From Microbacterium protaetiae (GTDB lineage Bacteria; Actinomycetota; Actinomycetes; Actinomycetales; Microbacteriaceae): a stretch of DNA of 64,000 nucleotides. Numbering within the stretch: position 1 is the first letter of the stretch; each line of letters opens with the position of its first letter. A program made the translations under genes and the position numbers. The notes beneath the pieces were generated by a model, which was given only the letters and a program-made list of their open reading frames with translations, made no database searches and was not told where the DNA came from. Positions 18,885 through 27,503 of the stretch are shown one piece after another. Where the stretch lies: the NCBI RefSeq assembly GCF_004135285.1, contig NZ_CP035494.1, positions 3,726,484 through 3,790,483 on the forward strand. The letters are read 5' to 3'.

Positions 18885-19862
18885 TCAGCGCACCAGCACG
18901 GCGTCGGGGCTGGACACGTCGTAGGAATGCACCTTCGACGGTGGCTTGCTCTTCATCATCGTCTGCAGCACCAGACCCTTGCGCGCCGAGTCGTCGGCAC
19001 TGCCCCAGATGATCTTCGTATCGGTGTCGCCGAGGGTCAGCGTGACGTCGTCGGCCGTCGAGGCCGACACCGCGGTCACCTTCGTGCGGATCGTCGATGG
19101 CAGCGAGCGCATCACCTGGCCGGCCGCGCGGAAGGCCTCAGAACGCGTGCCGCCGTCGATCGTGAGCACCGGCTGGTTCTTCGGCTTCGCCGACGTGGTT
19201 GACAAAGCCACCCCCGCCGCGTCGACGAGCGTGTATCCGGCGGCAGAACTGACAACGCCCACCGGCGTGCGCTCGACGATGCGCACGACGAGTTCGTGCG
19301 GCGGGCGCGCCTGGAGTGTATATGTCTGAACAAGCGGGAACTTCACGAGTGCGGCCTTCACGGCGGCCTCGTCGACGAGGGGCAGTGGTGTGCCCAGCTG
19401 CCCGGCCAGCGCTTTCGCGACCGCCGCCTCGTCGAGGGTCTTGGTGCCCACGACGTGGATGTCATGCACGGCGAACAGCGGACTGTACGCCGCGCCGAAC
19501 GAGCCGGCGATCAACAGGACGAACGCGCCCAGGGTGCTCAGCCACACGACTCGGCGCCGGCGTTGGTGAACGGTGAAGCGTCGCACTTCGGCACGCAATG
19601 CGCGCCGGCGGGCGTGGGATGCCTTCCACACGTCCCAGAGCCGAACGCGCGACGCATCGCCCGACACCGGCGCGGGCCCGTCAGCGGCGTCGGGTGCGGG
19701 CTCAGACAGCGGGCGCGCCGGCGGGGATGCGGCATCCCCCCGGTCGCCGAACGGAATGATCGGGGCCGTCGGCTCGGGCTCTGCCTCGTGCGATTCGGGG
19801 GCGTGCGCCCGCTCGGGACGCTGGGCTCGTGGCGGAGCGGGCAGAGGCGTGGGCCGACGCAC
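18885..19862 (-). CDS. ftsQ: Cell division protein FtsQ (DivIB)
   Basis: 325-residue bitopic divisome protein bridging early and late division proteins. Long proline/acid-rich cytoplasmic N-terminus (1-90), one membrane helix (about 110-130, VVWLSTLGAFVLLIAGSFGAAY), POTRA domain (FAVHDIHVVGTKTLDEAAV) and a beta domain ending DVSSPDAVLVR. GTG start 3 bp after the murC stop. The N-terminal extension is longer than in enterobacteria, as is usual in actinobacteria. Confidence 0.93.
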   Translation of the reverse strand: MRRPTPLPAPPRAQRPERAHAPESHEAEPEPTAPIIPFGDRGDAASPPARPLSEPAPDAADGPAPVSGDASRVRLWDVWKASHARRRALRAEVRRFTVHQRRRRVVWLSTLGAFVLLIAGSFGAAYSPLFAVHDIHVVGTKTLDEAAVAKALAGQLGTPLPLVDEAAVKAALVKFPLVQTYTLQARPPHELVVRIVERTPVGVVSSAAGYTLVDAAGVALSTTSAKPKNQPVLTIDGGTRSEAFRAAGQVMRSLPSTIRTKVTAVSASTADDVTLTLGDTDTKIIWGSADDSARKGLVLQTMMKSKPPSKVHSYDVSSPDAVLVR

Positions 19863-19865
19863 GGG

Positions 19866-21260
19866 TCATTCTCCGGCCGCGAGCGCCTGCAGCACCTGCG
19901 GGATGATCAGGTACACGTTTCCGCAGCCGAGCGTGATGACGTAGTCACCGGCCCGGGCGATCGATGCGGTGTAGTCGGCGGCCTCCTGCCAGTCTTCGAC
20001 GTAGCGCACCCGGGCGGCATCGGCGAAGTCGTCGCTGACGAGCCGGCCGGTCACCCCCGGGATCGGGTCTTCTCGCGCGCCGTACACGTCGAGAACGACC
20101 GTGTGGTCGGCACGCGATTCGAGCACCTCGGCGAACTCGCGGTGCATCTGCTGGGTGCGCGAGAAGGTGTGCGGCTGATGCACCGCGATGATGCGGCCGT
20201 CACCGATGACGGTGCGCGCGGCATCCAAGGCCGCAGCCACTTCGGTGGGGTGGTGCGCATAGTCGTCGTACACGCTCACTCCGCGTTCGATGCCGTGAAG
20301 CTCGAAGCGGCGCACCGTGCCGGTGAAGCCCTCGATGGCACGCACCGCCGACTCGAGGTCGTGGCCGAGAGTGACAAGCACGGCGGCGGCCCCTGCCGCG
20401 TTGACGGCATTGTGGGCACCGGGCACGGCCAGTTGCGCCCGCACCGACACGGCTCCGTGGGTCAGGGTGAACGATACCGGCCCATCGGTGACCACATCCG
20501 ACACGCGCACGTCCGCGCCCTGTGCCTGCCCGAACGTGATCACGTTCGCATGCGTGATGCTGCCGGTCACCCGCCGTGCGCCGGGATCGTCGGCCGAGAT
20601 GACGACGGCCTCGCGCGCCTGGTTCGCGAACTGCGCGAATGCCGCATAGAAGGCATCACCGGTGCCGTAGTGGTCGAGGTGGTCGGGGTCGACGTTGGTG
20701 ACAAGCGCGACCGAGGTGTCGTAGAGCAGAAAGGTGCCGTCGGACTCGTCGGCCTCGATCACGAAAAGCTCGTCAGAGCCGGTGCCGCTGGAGGCCCCCA
20801 GCTGCGCTATCACTCCCCCGTTGACGAAGGTGGGGTCGGCATCCAGCGCCTGCAGCGCGGTGACGATCATGCCCGTCGAGGTGGTCTTGCCATGGGCACC
20901 GGCCACCGAGACGAGGCGTCGCCCGCCGATGAGCCAATGCAGTGCCTGCGAACGGTGGATGACAGCCAGGCCGCGCTCTTTCGCAGCGAGGTACTCGGGG
21001 TTCTCGGGCCAGATCGCCCCCGTGTGGATCACGGTGTCGGCGTCGCCGAGGTGTGCGGCGTCGTGCCCGATGTGCACGTCGGCGCCCAGCTCGGCGAGGG
21101 CACGGAGGTTCGCGCTGTCGGCGCGGTCGGACCCGGACACCCGGATGCCGCGGGCCAGGAACATCCGCGCCAGCCCTGACATGCCCGAACCACCGATGCC
21201 GATGAAGTGCGCGGCACGGATCTCGTCGGGGATGGGAAGGCTCAAATCGGGTCTGATCAT
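19866..21260 (-). CDS. murC: UDP-N-acetylmuramate--L-alanine ligase
   Basis: 464-residue cytoplasmic ligase adding the first peptidoglycan amino acid, L-Ala, to UDP-MurNAc with ATP. Motifs: N-terminal [17 protein letters not shown] loop [14 protein letters not shown], and [14 protein letters not shown]. Its own promoter is probable: TAGGAT lies 9 nt before the ATG, and the gene upstream in the usual order (murG) is cut off by an opposite-strand insertion. Confidence 0.97.
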   Translation of the reverse strand: MIRPDLSLPIPDEIRAAHFIGIGGSGMSGLARMFLARGIRVSGSDRADSANLRALAELGADVHIGHDAAHLGDADTVIHTGAIWPENPEYLAAKERGLAVIHRSQALHWLIGGRRLVSVAGAHGKTTSTGMIVTALQALDADPTFVNGGVIAQLGASSGTGSDELFVIEADESDGTFLLYDTSVALVTNVDPDHLDHYGTGDAFYAAFAQFANQAREAVVISADDPGARRVTGSITHANVITFGQAQGADVRVSDVVTDGPVSFTLTHGAVSVRAQLAVPGAHNAVNAAGAAAVLVTLGHDLESAVRAIEGFTGTVRRFELHGIERGVSVYDDYAHHPTEVAAALDAARTVIGDGRIIAVHQPHTFSRTQQMHREFAEVLESRADHTVVLDVYGAREDPIPGVTGRLVSDDFADAARVRYVEDWQEAADYTASIARAGDYVITLGCGNVYLIIPQVLQALAAGE

Positions 21261-21269
21261 GTCGGATCC

Positions 21270-21275
21270 ATCCTA
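21270..21275 (-). promoter_or_regulatory. -10 box of murC
   Basis: TAGGAT on the minus strand, 9 nt before the murC ATG: a leaderless or near-leaderless start for the murC-ftsQ unit. Confidence 0.45.
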
Positions 21276-21337
21276 AGTTCGACGGTCGATCGGCCCGGCC
21301 GTGGCGCGCTGGGAGGATGCTGGAGGGCTGATTTGTA

Positions 21338-21367
21338 TTGACACATATGAACAATGGGTGGTACAAA
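21338..21367 (+). promoter_or_regulatory. Promoter of the inserted membrane-protein/GntR operon
   Basis: TTGACA (-35, 21338-21343), 18-bp spacer, TACAAA (-10, 21362-21367), then 6 nt to ATG 21374. Spacing implies transcription starting at or beside the start codon. YtrA-type repressors commonly control their own operon, so this region is the likely operator. Confidence 0.6.
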
Positions 21368-21373
21368 CGATCC

Positions 21374-22240
21374 ATGGATGAGCGTCTCGTCACCGTCGTC
21401 TGGTTCGCCGTCATCGCGGCGATGCCGATTGTCTGCCTCTTCGTGATGTCGCGCCCGCACTGGTCACAGCGCCGCGCACAGCAGACCGCACTGCGTGCCG
21501 GCCCGCCGTTGGGCTCGGACGCCCTGCGTACCAGGGTGGCCAACGCCGTCCGCGCACGCGCGACGGTCAACATGTGGGCCGCACTGCTGGCCATCGTCGC
21601 GTACGGCGCGGTCGCTGTCGTCGCGCCGGCGGCCGCGAATGCGAGCACCGCGTGGCTGCTGCTGCTGGTGTTGGTCTGCGGTGTCTTCGCCGTCACCGGC
21701 GTCGTATACCAGACGCGGCATCCGCTGTTCACACCGCCGACACACGCGGTGCGGGTGGCTCACGTCCGCCGCGTGCGCACGGCGCACTATCTGGGTCGGA
21801 CGCTCACGGCACTGCCGCGGGTGCTGCTCGCGCTGGCCGCGGTCGGCACCGCCGTCGTGGTGCCGCTCGCCCACCCCACAAACCGGCCGCTCATCATTCT
21901 CGTCGTGTGCTTCACCGCCGCCCTCATCGTGTCATCGTGGACGCTGTGGATGGAGCACCATGTGCTGGCGGCTCCGCAGGCCGCCGGTGACGCACTCGAG
22001 CTGGCATGGGACGACCTGTTCCGCGCGAACACGGTGAACACCCTGCGCATGGCCGCCGCCATGGCCAGCTCGCTACCCGTGGGTGCACTCCTGATGACCG
22101 CGATCAGCAGCGGGGCGAGTGCGCCGACCACGACGGCGTTCACCTTTGTCGGCATCCCGTTCGTGCAGCTGGTTTATCTCGCCGGCGCCGACCGCGTGCG
22201 GCCGCCGTTGCGTCCCACACTGACCGGGGGCCTCGCATGA
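21374..22240 (+). CDS. Polytopic membrane protein paired with GntR regulator
   Basis: 288 residues, family not recognised. About seven to eight hydrophobic helices are visible, including TVVWFAVIAAMPIVCLFVM at the N-terminus, AWLLLLVLVCGVFAVTGVVY, VLLALAAVGTAVVVPLAH, LIILVVCFTAALIVSSWTL and a C-terminal FVGIPFVQLVYLAG. No ABC or catalytic motif is evident. ATG 21374 is preferred over the TTG inside the -35 box. Its stop overlaps the regulator start by 4 bp. Orientation is opposite to the dcw genes on both sides. Confidence 0.8.
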   Translation: MDERLVTVVWFAVIAAMPIVCLFVMSRPHWSQRRAQQTALRAGPPLGSDALRTRVANAVRARATVNMWAALLAIVAYGAVAVVAPAAANASTAWLLLLVLVCGVFAVTGVVYQTRHPLFTPPTHAVRVAHVRRVRTAHYLGRTLTALPRVLLALAAVGTAVVVPLAHPTNRPLIILVVCFTAALIVSSWTLWMEHHVLAAPQAAGDALELAWDDLFRANTVNTLRMAAAMASSLPVGALLMTAISSGASAPTTTAFTFVGIPFVQLVYLAGADRVRPPLRPTLTGGLA

Positions 22241-22596
22241 TCACCATCGACCCGTCCAGCGCCCTCCCACCGTTCGAGCAGCTGCGCGCGCAGTTCGTCG
22301 AGGCCGTGGCATCCGGAGAGCTCGCCGCGGGCGAGCGCCTGCCCACCGTGCGGCGCCTGGCCGACGACCTCGGGGTCGCGCCGGGTACCGTCGCCCGCGC
22401 GTATCGCGAGCTTGAGGCATCCGGCATCATCGAGACCCGGGGACGCGCCGGCAGCTTCGTGAGCCTGGACCATGACCCGGTGCGCCAGCAGGCTCAGCGG
22501 GCGGCGGCGGCGTTCGTCGAAAAGGTCCGCGCCCTCGGGCTCGATGCCGACGAGGCGCTTCAGATCGCTGCGGCCGCGCTGCGCGCCGGCGCGTGA
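22237..22596 (+). CDS. GntR-family regulator, YtrA subfamily
   Basis: 119-residue repressor of the short YtrA type: a winged helix-turn-helix (PPFEQLRAQFVEAVASG, LPTVRRLADDLGVAPGTVARAYRELEASG split at about 20-60) with only a short C-terminal helical dimerisation tail and no ligand domain. ATGA overlap with the membrane protein shows one operon. Typical role is local repression of transporter or membrane-protein genes in response to envelope-active compounds; the effector here is unknown. Confidence 0.9.
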   Translation: MITIDPSSALPPFEQLRAQFVEAVASGELAAGERLPTVRRLADDLGVAPGTVARAYRELEASGIIETRGRAGSFVSLDHDPVRQQAQRAAAAFVEKVRALGLDADEALQIAAAALRAGA

Positions 22597-22601
22597 CGGC
22601 T

Positions 22602-23675
22602 CTAGCGCCCGAGCGCCCGATCAATCAGCGCGATGACATTCTCGGTGCCGGCGCGTGTGCCGGCGGATGCCGCGGCGGTGCGCATGGCCTCCAGTGCCGC
22701 GCCATCGCTCAACAGCGGCACGATCTCACCGCGCACACGGTCGGCGGTGAACTCGCCATCGGCGATGAGTCGCGCGGCACCCGCGCGCACCGCCGCGGCG
22801 GCGTTCAGGCTCTGCTCGCCGTTGCCGACGGCATAGGGCACGTACACCGCCGGGATGCCCAAGGCGCTGACCTCGCTGACGGTGGCAGCCCCCGAGCGCG
22901 ACACGATGACATCGGCGAGGGCGAAGGCGTAGTCCATGCGGTCGATGTACCGGCGCACGGCGTAGCCCGCCACGCCGGGGTCGGCCAGCTCGCTGCGCTC
23001 CCCCGTCACATGCACGAGCTGCCAGCCGACCGAGAGCACGTCGCGCCACGCCCCGCCGAAGGCATCGTTGAGTCGTCGCGCCCCCAGCGAGCCGCCGAAA
23101 ACGAGCAGCACGGGCTGCGCGGCATCGAGGCCGAAGAAGGCGGCCGCCTCGTCGCGGGCCGCCGCACGGTCGAGGTCGACGATCTCGCGGCGCAGCGGCA
23201 TCCCGACCAGTTCAGCGCGGCGCAGCGGCGTGCCCGCGAACGCCACGCCCACGGCGGCGGCGCGACGGGCGCCGAGCACATTGGCCAGGCCCGGCTTCGC
23301 GTTGGCCTCGTGCACGACGAACGGCACGCCCTCGCGGCGCGCCGCGACATAGGCCGGCGCCGCGGCGTAGCCGCCGAAGCCGACCACGACGTCGACGTCA
23401 CGTTCGCGCAGGAGAGTGCGCACCTGCACGATCGCCCGGCGGAAGCGAGACGGAAAGGCTGCGGCATCCCGATTCGGGCGCCGCGGGAAGGGCACCTTGT
23501 CGACGAAGAGCAGTTCGTAGCCGCGCTCGGGCACCAGACGGGCCTCGAGCCCCTCGCGCGTGCCGAGAACGAGCACGTCGGCGTCGGGCTCGCGCCGGCG
23601 CAGCCCGTCGGCGACCGCCAGCAGCGGGTTCACATGCCCAGCGGTGCCCCCGCCAGCCAAAAGGTACGTCGTCAC
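22602..23675 (-). CDS. murG: UDP-GlcNAc:lipid I GlcNAc transferase
   Basis: 357-residue membrane-associated glycosyltransferase converting lipid I to lipid II. N-terminal LLAGGGTAGHVNPLLAVADGL is the diagnostic motif; VVGFGGYAAAPAYVAA and the C-terminal donor-site stretch DVIVSRSGAATVSEVSALG also fit. Ten bases after ftsW. In transcription order it would normally run into murC, but two plus-strand genes intervene. Confidence 0.97.
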   Translation of the reverse strand: MTTYLLAGGGTAGHVNPLLAVADGLRRREPDADVLVLGTREGLEARLVPERGYELLFVDKVPFPRRPNRDAAAFPSRFRRAIVQVRTLLRERDVDVVVGFGGYAAAPAYVAARREGVPFVVHEANAKPGLANVLGARRAAAVGVAFAGTPLRRAELVGMPLRREIVDLDRAAARDEAAAFFGLDAAQPVLLVFGGSLGARRLNDAFGGAWRDVLSVGWQLVHVTGERSELADPGVAGYAVRRYIDRMDYAFALADVIVSRSGAATVSEVSALGIPAVYVPYAVGNGEQSLNAAAAVRAGAARLIADGEFTADRVRGEIVPLLSDGAALEAMRTAAASAGTRAGTENVIALIDRALGR

Positions 23676-23684
23676 CAGACGAGG

Positions 23685-24896
23685 CTAACCGGTCACGGCC
23701 GGTTTCTTCGCCGGCAGCGACCGGGCGAATGAGAGCAGCACCCCGCATGCCAGCAGCGTCGACAGCAGCGAGGTGCCGCCCTGCGACATGAACGGCAGCG
23801 GAACGCCGAGCACCGGGAACACCCGCAGCACGACGCCGATGTTCAGCAGCGCCTCGCCGACGATCCACAGTGTGACAGCACCCGAGACGATGCGCACGAA
23901 CGGGTCGTTCGTCTTGCGCACGATGTGGAAGGCGCCGACGGCGAAAAGGGCGAACAGCAGCAGCACGACGATGCACCCGATCAGGCCGAGCTCTTCTCCG
24001 ACGATCGCGAAGATGTAGTCGTTGGCGGCGGCGGGCAGCCAGTCGTACTTCTGCTTCGAGTTGCCCAGACCGAGCCCGAAGATCCCCCCGCTGGCCAAGC
24101 CCCAGATGCCGTGCAGGGGCTGATAGCAGGCATTGTCGTAGTCGGCGCAGACGGGATCGAACAGGGTGAGGATGCGGTTCAGCCGGTTCGAGCTGGTCAC
24201 CGCCAGCACCCCGACGCCTGCGACGCCGACCACCAGCGGCAGGATGAAAAGGCGCAGCTTCACCCCCGAGAAGAACAGCGCCGCCAGCACGATGAGCACC
24301 AGGATCATGGCGGTGCCCAGGTCGTGACCGGCCATCACCGTGGCGATCACCGCTATCGAGACCGGCACCACGGGAATGAACACGTGCCGCCACAGCCCCA
24401 GCAGCGTACGCTTGCGGAACAGCACGTAACCCAGCCACAACGCGAGCGTGAGTTTGAGGAACTCGGAGGGCTGGGCCTGCAGACCGGCGATGCGGATCCA
24501 GTTCGTGTTGCCGGCGTTGTTGATTCCCAGCGGGGTGAACACGAGCATCTGGAACGCGGTTGCCGCGATCAGGGCCGGCCACGCGATCTTCTTCCAGAAC
24601 GCGATCGAGAAACGGCTGGCGATGAGCATCATCGGAATGCCGAGGGCCGCGAACACCGCCTGCTTGATCAGCGCCTCATAGGGCTTGTCGCCGTTGGCTG
24701 ACCCGACGGCGGATGTCGCAGAAAGCACCATCACCAGACCGAAGCCGGTCAAGAGCAGCGCGGTCGACAGGATCAGCAGGAACTCACTGGGCACCGGCGC
24801 GAACACCCGGCCCAGCACGACCCGCGCCGACAGTCCGGGGCGCCGGTCGGGATTCTCAGCGGCCCCGTGCGGAGGACGGATCGTCGTGCTGGTCAT
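23685..24896 (-). CDS. ftsW: SEDS peptidoglycan polymerase FtsW
   Basis: 403-residue polytopic SEDS protein that polymerises lipid II at the septum with FtsI. Ten membrane helices; characteristic segments VLSATSAVGSANG, MLIASRFS, NWIRIAGLQAQPSEFLKLTLALWLG, GHDLGTAMILVLIV, YDWLPAAANDYIFAIVGEELG and VPLPFMSQGGTSL. The ATG overlaps the murD 3' end by 41 bp and has an AAGGGGGGA ribosome site inside murD. Confidence 0.97.
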   Translation of the reverse strand: MTSTTIRPPHGAAENPDRRPGLSARVVLGRVFAPVPSEFLLILSTALLLTGFGLVMVLSATSAVGSANGDKPYEALIKQAVFAALGIPMMLIASRFSIAFWKKIAWPALIAATAFQMLVFTPLGINNAGNTNWIRIAGLQAQPSEFLKLTLALWLGYVLFRKRTLLGLWRHVFIPVVPVSIAVIATVMAGHDLGTAMILVLIVLAALFFSGVKLRLFILPLVVGVAGVGVLAVTSSNRLNRILTLFDPVCADYDNACYQPLHGIWGLASGGIFGLGLGNSKQKYDWLPAAANDYIFAIVGEELGLIGCIVVLLLFALFAVGAFHIVRKTNDPFVRIVSGAVTLWIVGEALLNIGVVLRVFPVLGVPLPFMSQGGTSLLSTLLACGVLLSFARSLPAKKPAVTG

Positions 24897-26397
24897 CGTC
24901 CCCCCTTGCGATCAGCTCCTGCACGGCGGCGGCGAAACGACGCCCCCGGTCGGCGTAGGACGAGAACTGATCAAAGGATGCCGCTGCGGGGGCGAGGAGC
25001 ACCACATCCCCGTCACCGGCGATCCCCGCCGCGATCTCGACGACTCGCGCCATGACATCCTCAGTTTCACCGGCATCGACCTCGATCACCGGCACTGCCG
25101 GCGCGTGTCGTGCGAACGCCGCCACGATCGGGGTGCGATCCACGCCGATGACGATCGCCGCCTTCGAGCCCGAACCGCGCGCCGCCACGAGCTCGGCGAT
25201 GTCCACGCCCTTGAGAAGTCCTCCGACGATCCAGACCGCGCCCGGGTGTGCAGCCAGCGAGGATGCCGCAGCGTGCGGGTTCGTGGCCTTCGAATCGTCC
25301 ACCCAGGTGATGCCGTCCGCCCTCGCGACCACCTCGATGCGATGCGCGTCGAGATGGAACCCGCGCAGCGCCTCGCGGATCGCCGCCGGAGCGACATCCA
25401 GAGACCGCGCGAGGGCGGCAGCCGCCAGGGCGTTGGCGACGATGTGCGGTGCGGAAAGCCCCGCCGCGGCGAGGTCGTCCAGCGTGCACAGTTCCAGCGC
25501 CGTCGTGCGCCGGTCGTCAAGGAACGCCCGGTCGACAAGGATGCCGTCGACGACGCCCAGGTCGCTGGGCCCGGGCACATCCAGGCCGAATCCGATGGCG
25601 CGGGCGCCCTCGACGACGTCGGCGTCTTCGACCATGCGCCGGGTCGCGGCATCTGCCCGGTTGTACACGCACGCGACGCGGGTGTTCGCATACACGAAAG
25701 CCTTCGCCTCGCGGTAGGCCTCGAACGACCCATGCCATTGCAGGTGGTCGGGGGCCAGGTTCAGACACACGCTCGCGTGCGGTGACACCGGTGCGGGCCC
25801 GGTGACCTGGTGGGAGAGATACCAGAGCTGGTGACTGGAGACCTCGACCACGAGCACGTCGAATCCGGCCGGGTCACGCACCGCGTCGAGCACGGGCACG
25901 CCGATGTTGCCGCAGGGCGCGGCGCGCAGACCGCCGGCGGCCAGCATCGCGGCGGTCATCTGCGTCGTGGTCGTCTTGCCGTTCGTGCCGGTGATCAGCA
26001 CCCAGTCAGCGGGACGCCCGTCGCCTCGCACCACCTTGTCGCGCACCCGCCAGGCCAGTTCGAGATCGCCCCACAGCGCGACGCCGGCATCCAGCGCCCA
26101 GCGCACGACCGGGTGGTGCGGCGCGAAGCCGGGCGAGGCCACGACGACGTCGGGGGTGAACTCGATGAGCGTGGCGGGCACCTCGTCAAGCCCACCCTCA
26201 TACAGGCGTGCACCGATCACCGGAAGCAGACGCGCGTACTGCTCGTCGGCCTGCTCGGTGACCACGAGCACCTCACAGCCCAGTTCGGCGAGGGTGTCGG
26301 CGACCGAGAATCCGGTCACCGACAGGCCGAGCACCGCCACGCGCAATCCGGTCCAGTCGGCATGCCAGCTGGTCAGTGACGACAGGGGCCCGCTCAC
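24856..26397 (-). CDS. murD: UDP-MurNAc-L-alanine--D-glutamate ligase
   Basis: 513-residue ligase adding D-Glu to UDP-MurNAc-Ala. Motifs: VAVLGLSVTGFSVADTL, ATP loop ITGTNGKTTTTQM, and WVDDSKATNPHAAASSL. Start chosen at GTG 26397 because its GTGA overlaps the mraY stop by 4 bp; an ATG at 26412 is the alternative (19-bp overlap). It overlaps ftsW by 41 bp at the 3' end, one of the longer same-strand overlaps here. Confidence 0.94.
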   Translation of the reverse strand: MSGPLSSLTSWHADWTGLRVAVLGLSVTGFSVADTLAELGCEVLVVTEQADEQYARLLPVIGARLYEGGLDEVPATLIEFTPDVVVASPGFAPHHPVVRWALDAGVALWGDLELAWRVRDKVVRGDGRPADWVLITGTNGKTTTTQMTAAMLAAGGLRAAPCGNIGVPVLDAVRDPAGFDVLVVEVSSHQLWYLSHQVTGPAPVSPHASVCLNLAPDHLQWHGSFEAYREAKAFVYANTRVACVYNRADAATRRMVEDADVVEGARAIGFGLDVPGPSDLGVVDGILVDRAFLDDRRTTALELCTLDDLAAAGLSAPHIVANALAAAALARSLDVAPAAIREALRGFHLDAHRIEVVARADGITWVDDSKATNPHAAASSLAAHPGAVWIVGGLLKGVDIAELVAARGSGSKAAIVIGVDRTPIVAAFARHAPAVPVIEVDAGETEDVMARVVEIAAGIAGDGDVVLLAPAAASFDQFSSYADRGRRFAAAVQELIARGDDDQHDDPSSARGR

Positions 26398-27503
26398 GTC
26401 AGCGACAGCCATTCCACGTAGAAGAGCCCGATGCCGGTGACGGCGAGGATGCCGGCGATGATCCACATGCGCACGACGATCGTGATCTCGGCCCAGCCGC
26501 GCATCTCGAGGTGGTGGTGGAACGGGCTCATCAGGAAGAGGCGCTTGCCCCGGGTCGCCTTGAAGTAGATGCGCTGCAGAATCACCGATCCGGGACCGAT
26601 GATGAAGGCGCCGGCCACGAACACGGCGAGGATCTCGGTGTGCGAGAGGATCGACATCGCAGCGATCACCCCACCGATCGACATCGAGCCGACGTCACCC
26701 ATGAAGACCTTCGCCTTCGGGGCGTTCCACCACAGAAAGCCGACGAGAGCGCTCACGAACGACGCCGCGATGATCGTGAGGTCGAGCGGGTCGCGCGTGG
26801 CATAGCAGGCAGGCTGGTAGGCGGCCAACAGTGCCTCGGCCGAGCAGGCCTGCTGGAACTGCCAGAACGTGGCCAGGCTCATCGCCGCGATGGTGAACAC
26901 GCCGATGCCGGTGGCCAGGCCGTCCAGGCCGTCGGTGACGTTCGTGCTGTTCGACCACGCGACGCCGATGAAGCTGATCCACAGCAGGTAGAGGATCCAC
27001 CCGATGGCGGTGCCGAGCGCGAAGAGATTGAGCACCGGGATGTCGCGGAAGAACGACACGAATCCCGAGGCGGGTGTCTGGTTGTACGCGTTCGGGAACT
27101 GCAGCGCGAAGATGCCGAACGGCACCGTGACGATGATCTGTCCGAGAACCTTCGGCCAGCCGCTCAGGCCCAGACTGCGCTGCTTGCGCACCTTCATGAA
27201 GTCGTCGACGAAGCCGACGACGCCGAACCCGACCATCATCCAGATGACCAGCCACCCCGACACCGTGGGCGGGTTGTTGCCGGTGTAGCAGCCCACGAGA
27301 TAGCCGACGATGCTGCCGACGATGAAGATCGTGCCGCCCATGGTCACCGTGCCGCGCTTGGCGGCGTGGCTGGGGTTGTGTGGGTCTTCGGGGGTGCGGA
27401 TCACCTGCCCCCAGCCCCAGCGCCGGAACAGCCGCAGGAAGACCGGAGTGAGGAAGAGGGTGAACGCGAGCGAGACCGCAGCCGCTGTCAGGAGGGATCT
27501 CAC
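26394..27503 (-). CDS. mraY: Phospho-MurNAc-pentapeptide translocase
   Basis: 369-residue polytopic enzyme transferring phospho-MurNAc-pentapeptide to undecaprenyl phosphate, giving lipid I. Motifs: GTVTMGGTIFIVGSIVG, GFVDDFMKVRKQRSLGLS (with the DD pair), NSTNVTDGLDGLATG, FMGDVGSMSIGG and the His-rich MSPFHHHLEM. Ten helices expected. GTG start overlaps the murF stop by 4 bp. Confidence 0.97.
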   Translation of the reverse strand: MRSLLTAAAVSLAFTLFLTPVFLRLFRRWGWGQVIRTPEDPHNPSHAAKRGTVTMGGTIFIVGSIVGYLVGCYTGNNPPTVSGWLVIWMMVGFGVVGFVDDFMKVRKQRSLGLSGWPKVLGQIIVTVPFGIFALQFPNAYNQTPASGFVSFFRDIPVLNLFALGTAIGWILYLLWISFIGVAWSNSTNVTDGLDGLATGIGVFTIAAMSLATFWQFQQACSAEALLAAYQPACYATRDPLDLTIIAASFVSALVGFLWWNAPKAKVFMGDVGSMSIGGVIAAMSILSHTEILAVFVAGAFIIGPGSVILQRIYFKATRGKRLFLMSPFHHHLEMRGWAEITIVVRMWIIAGILAVTGIGLFYVEWLSLT

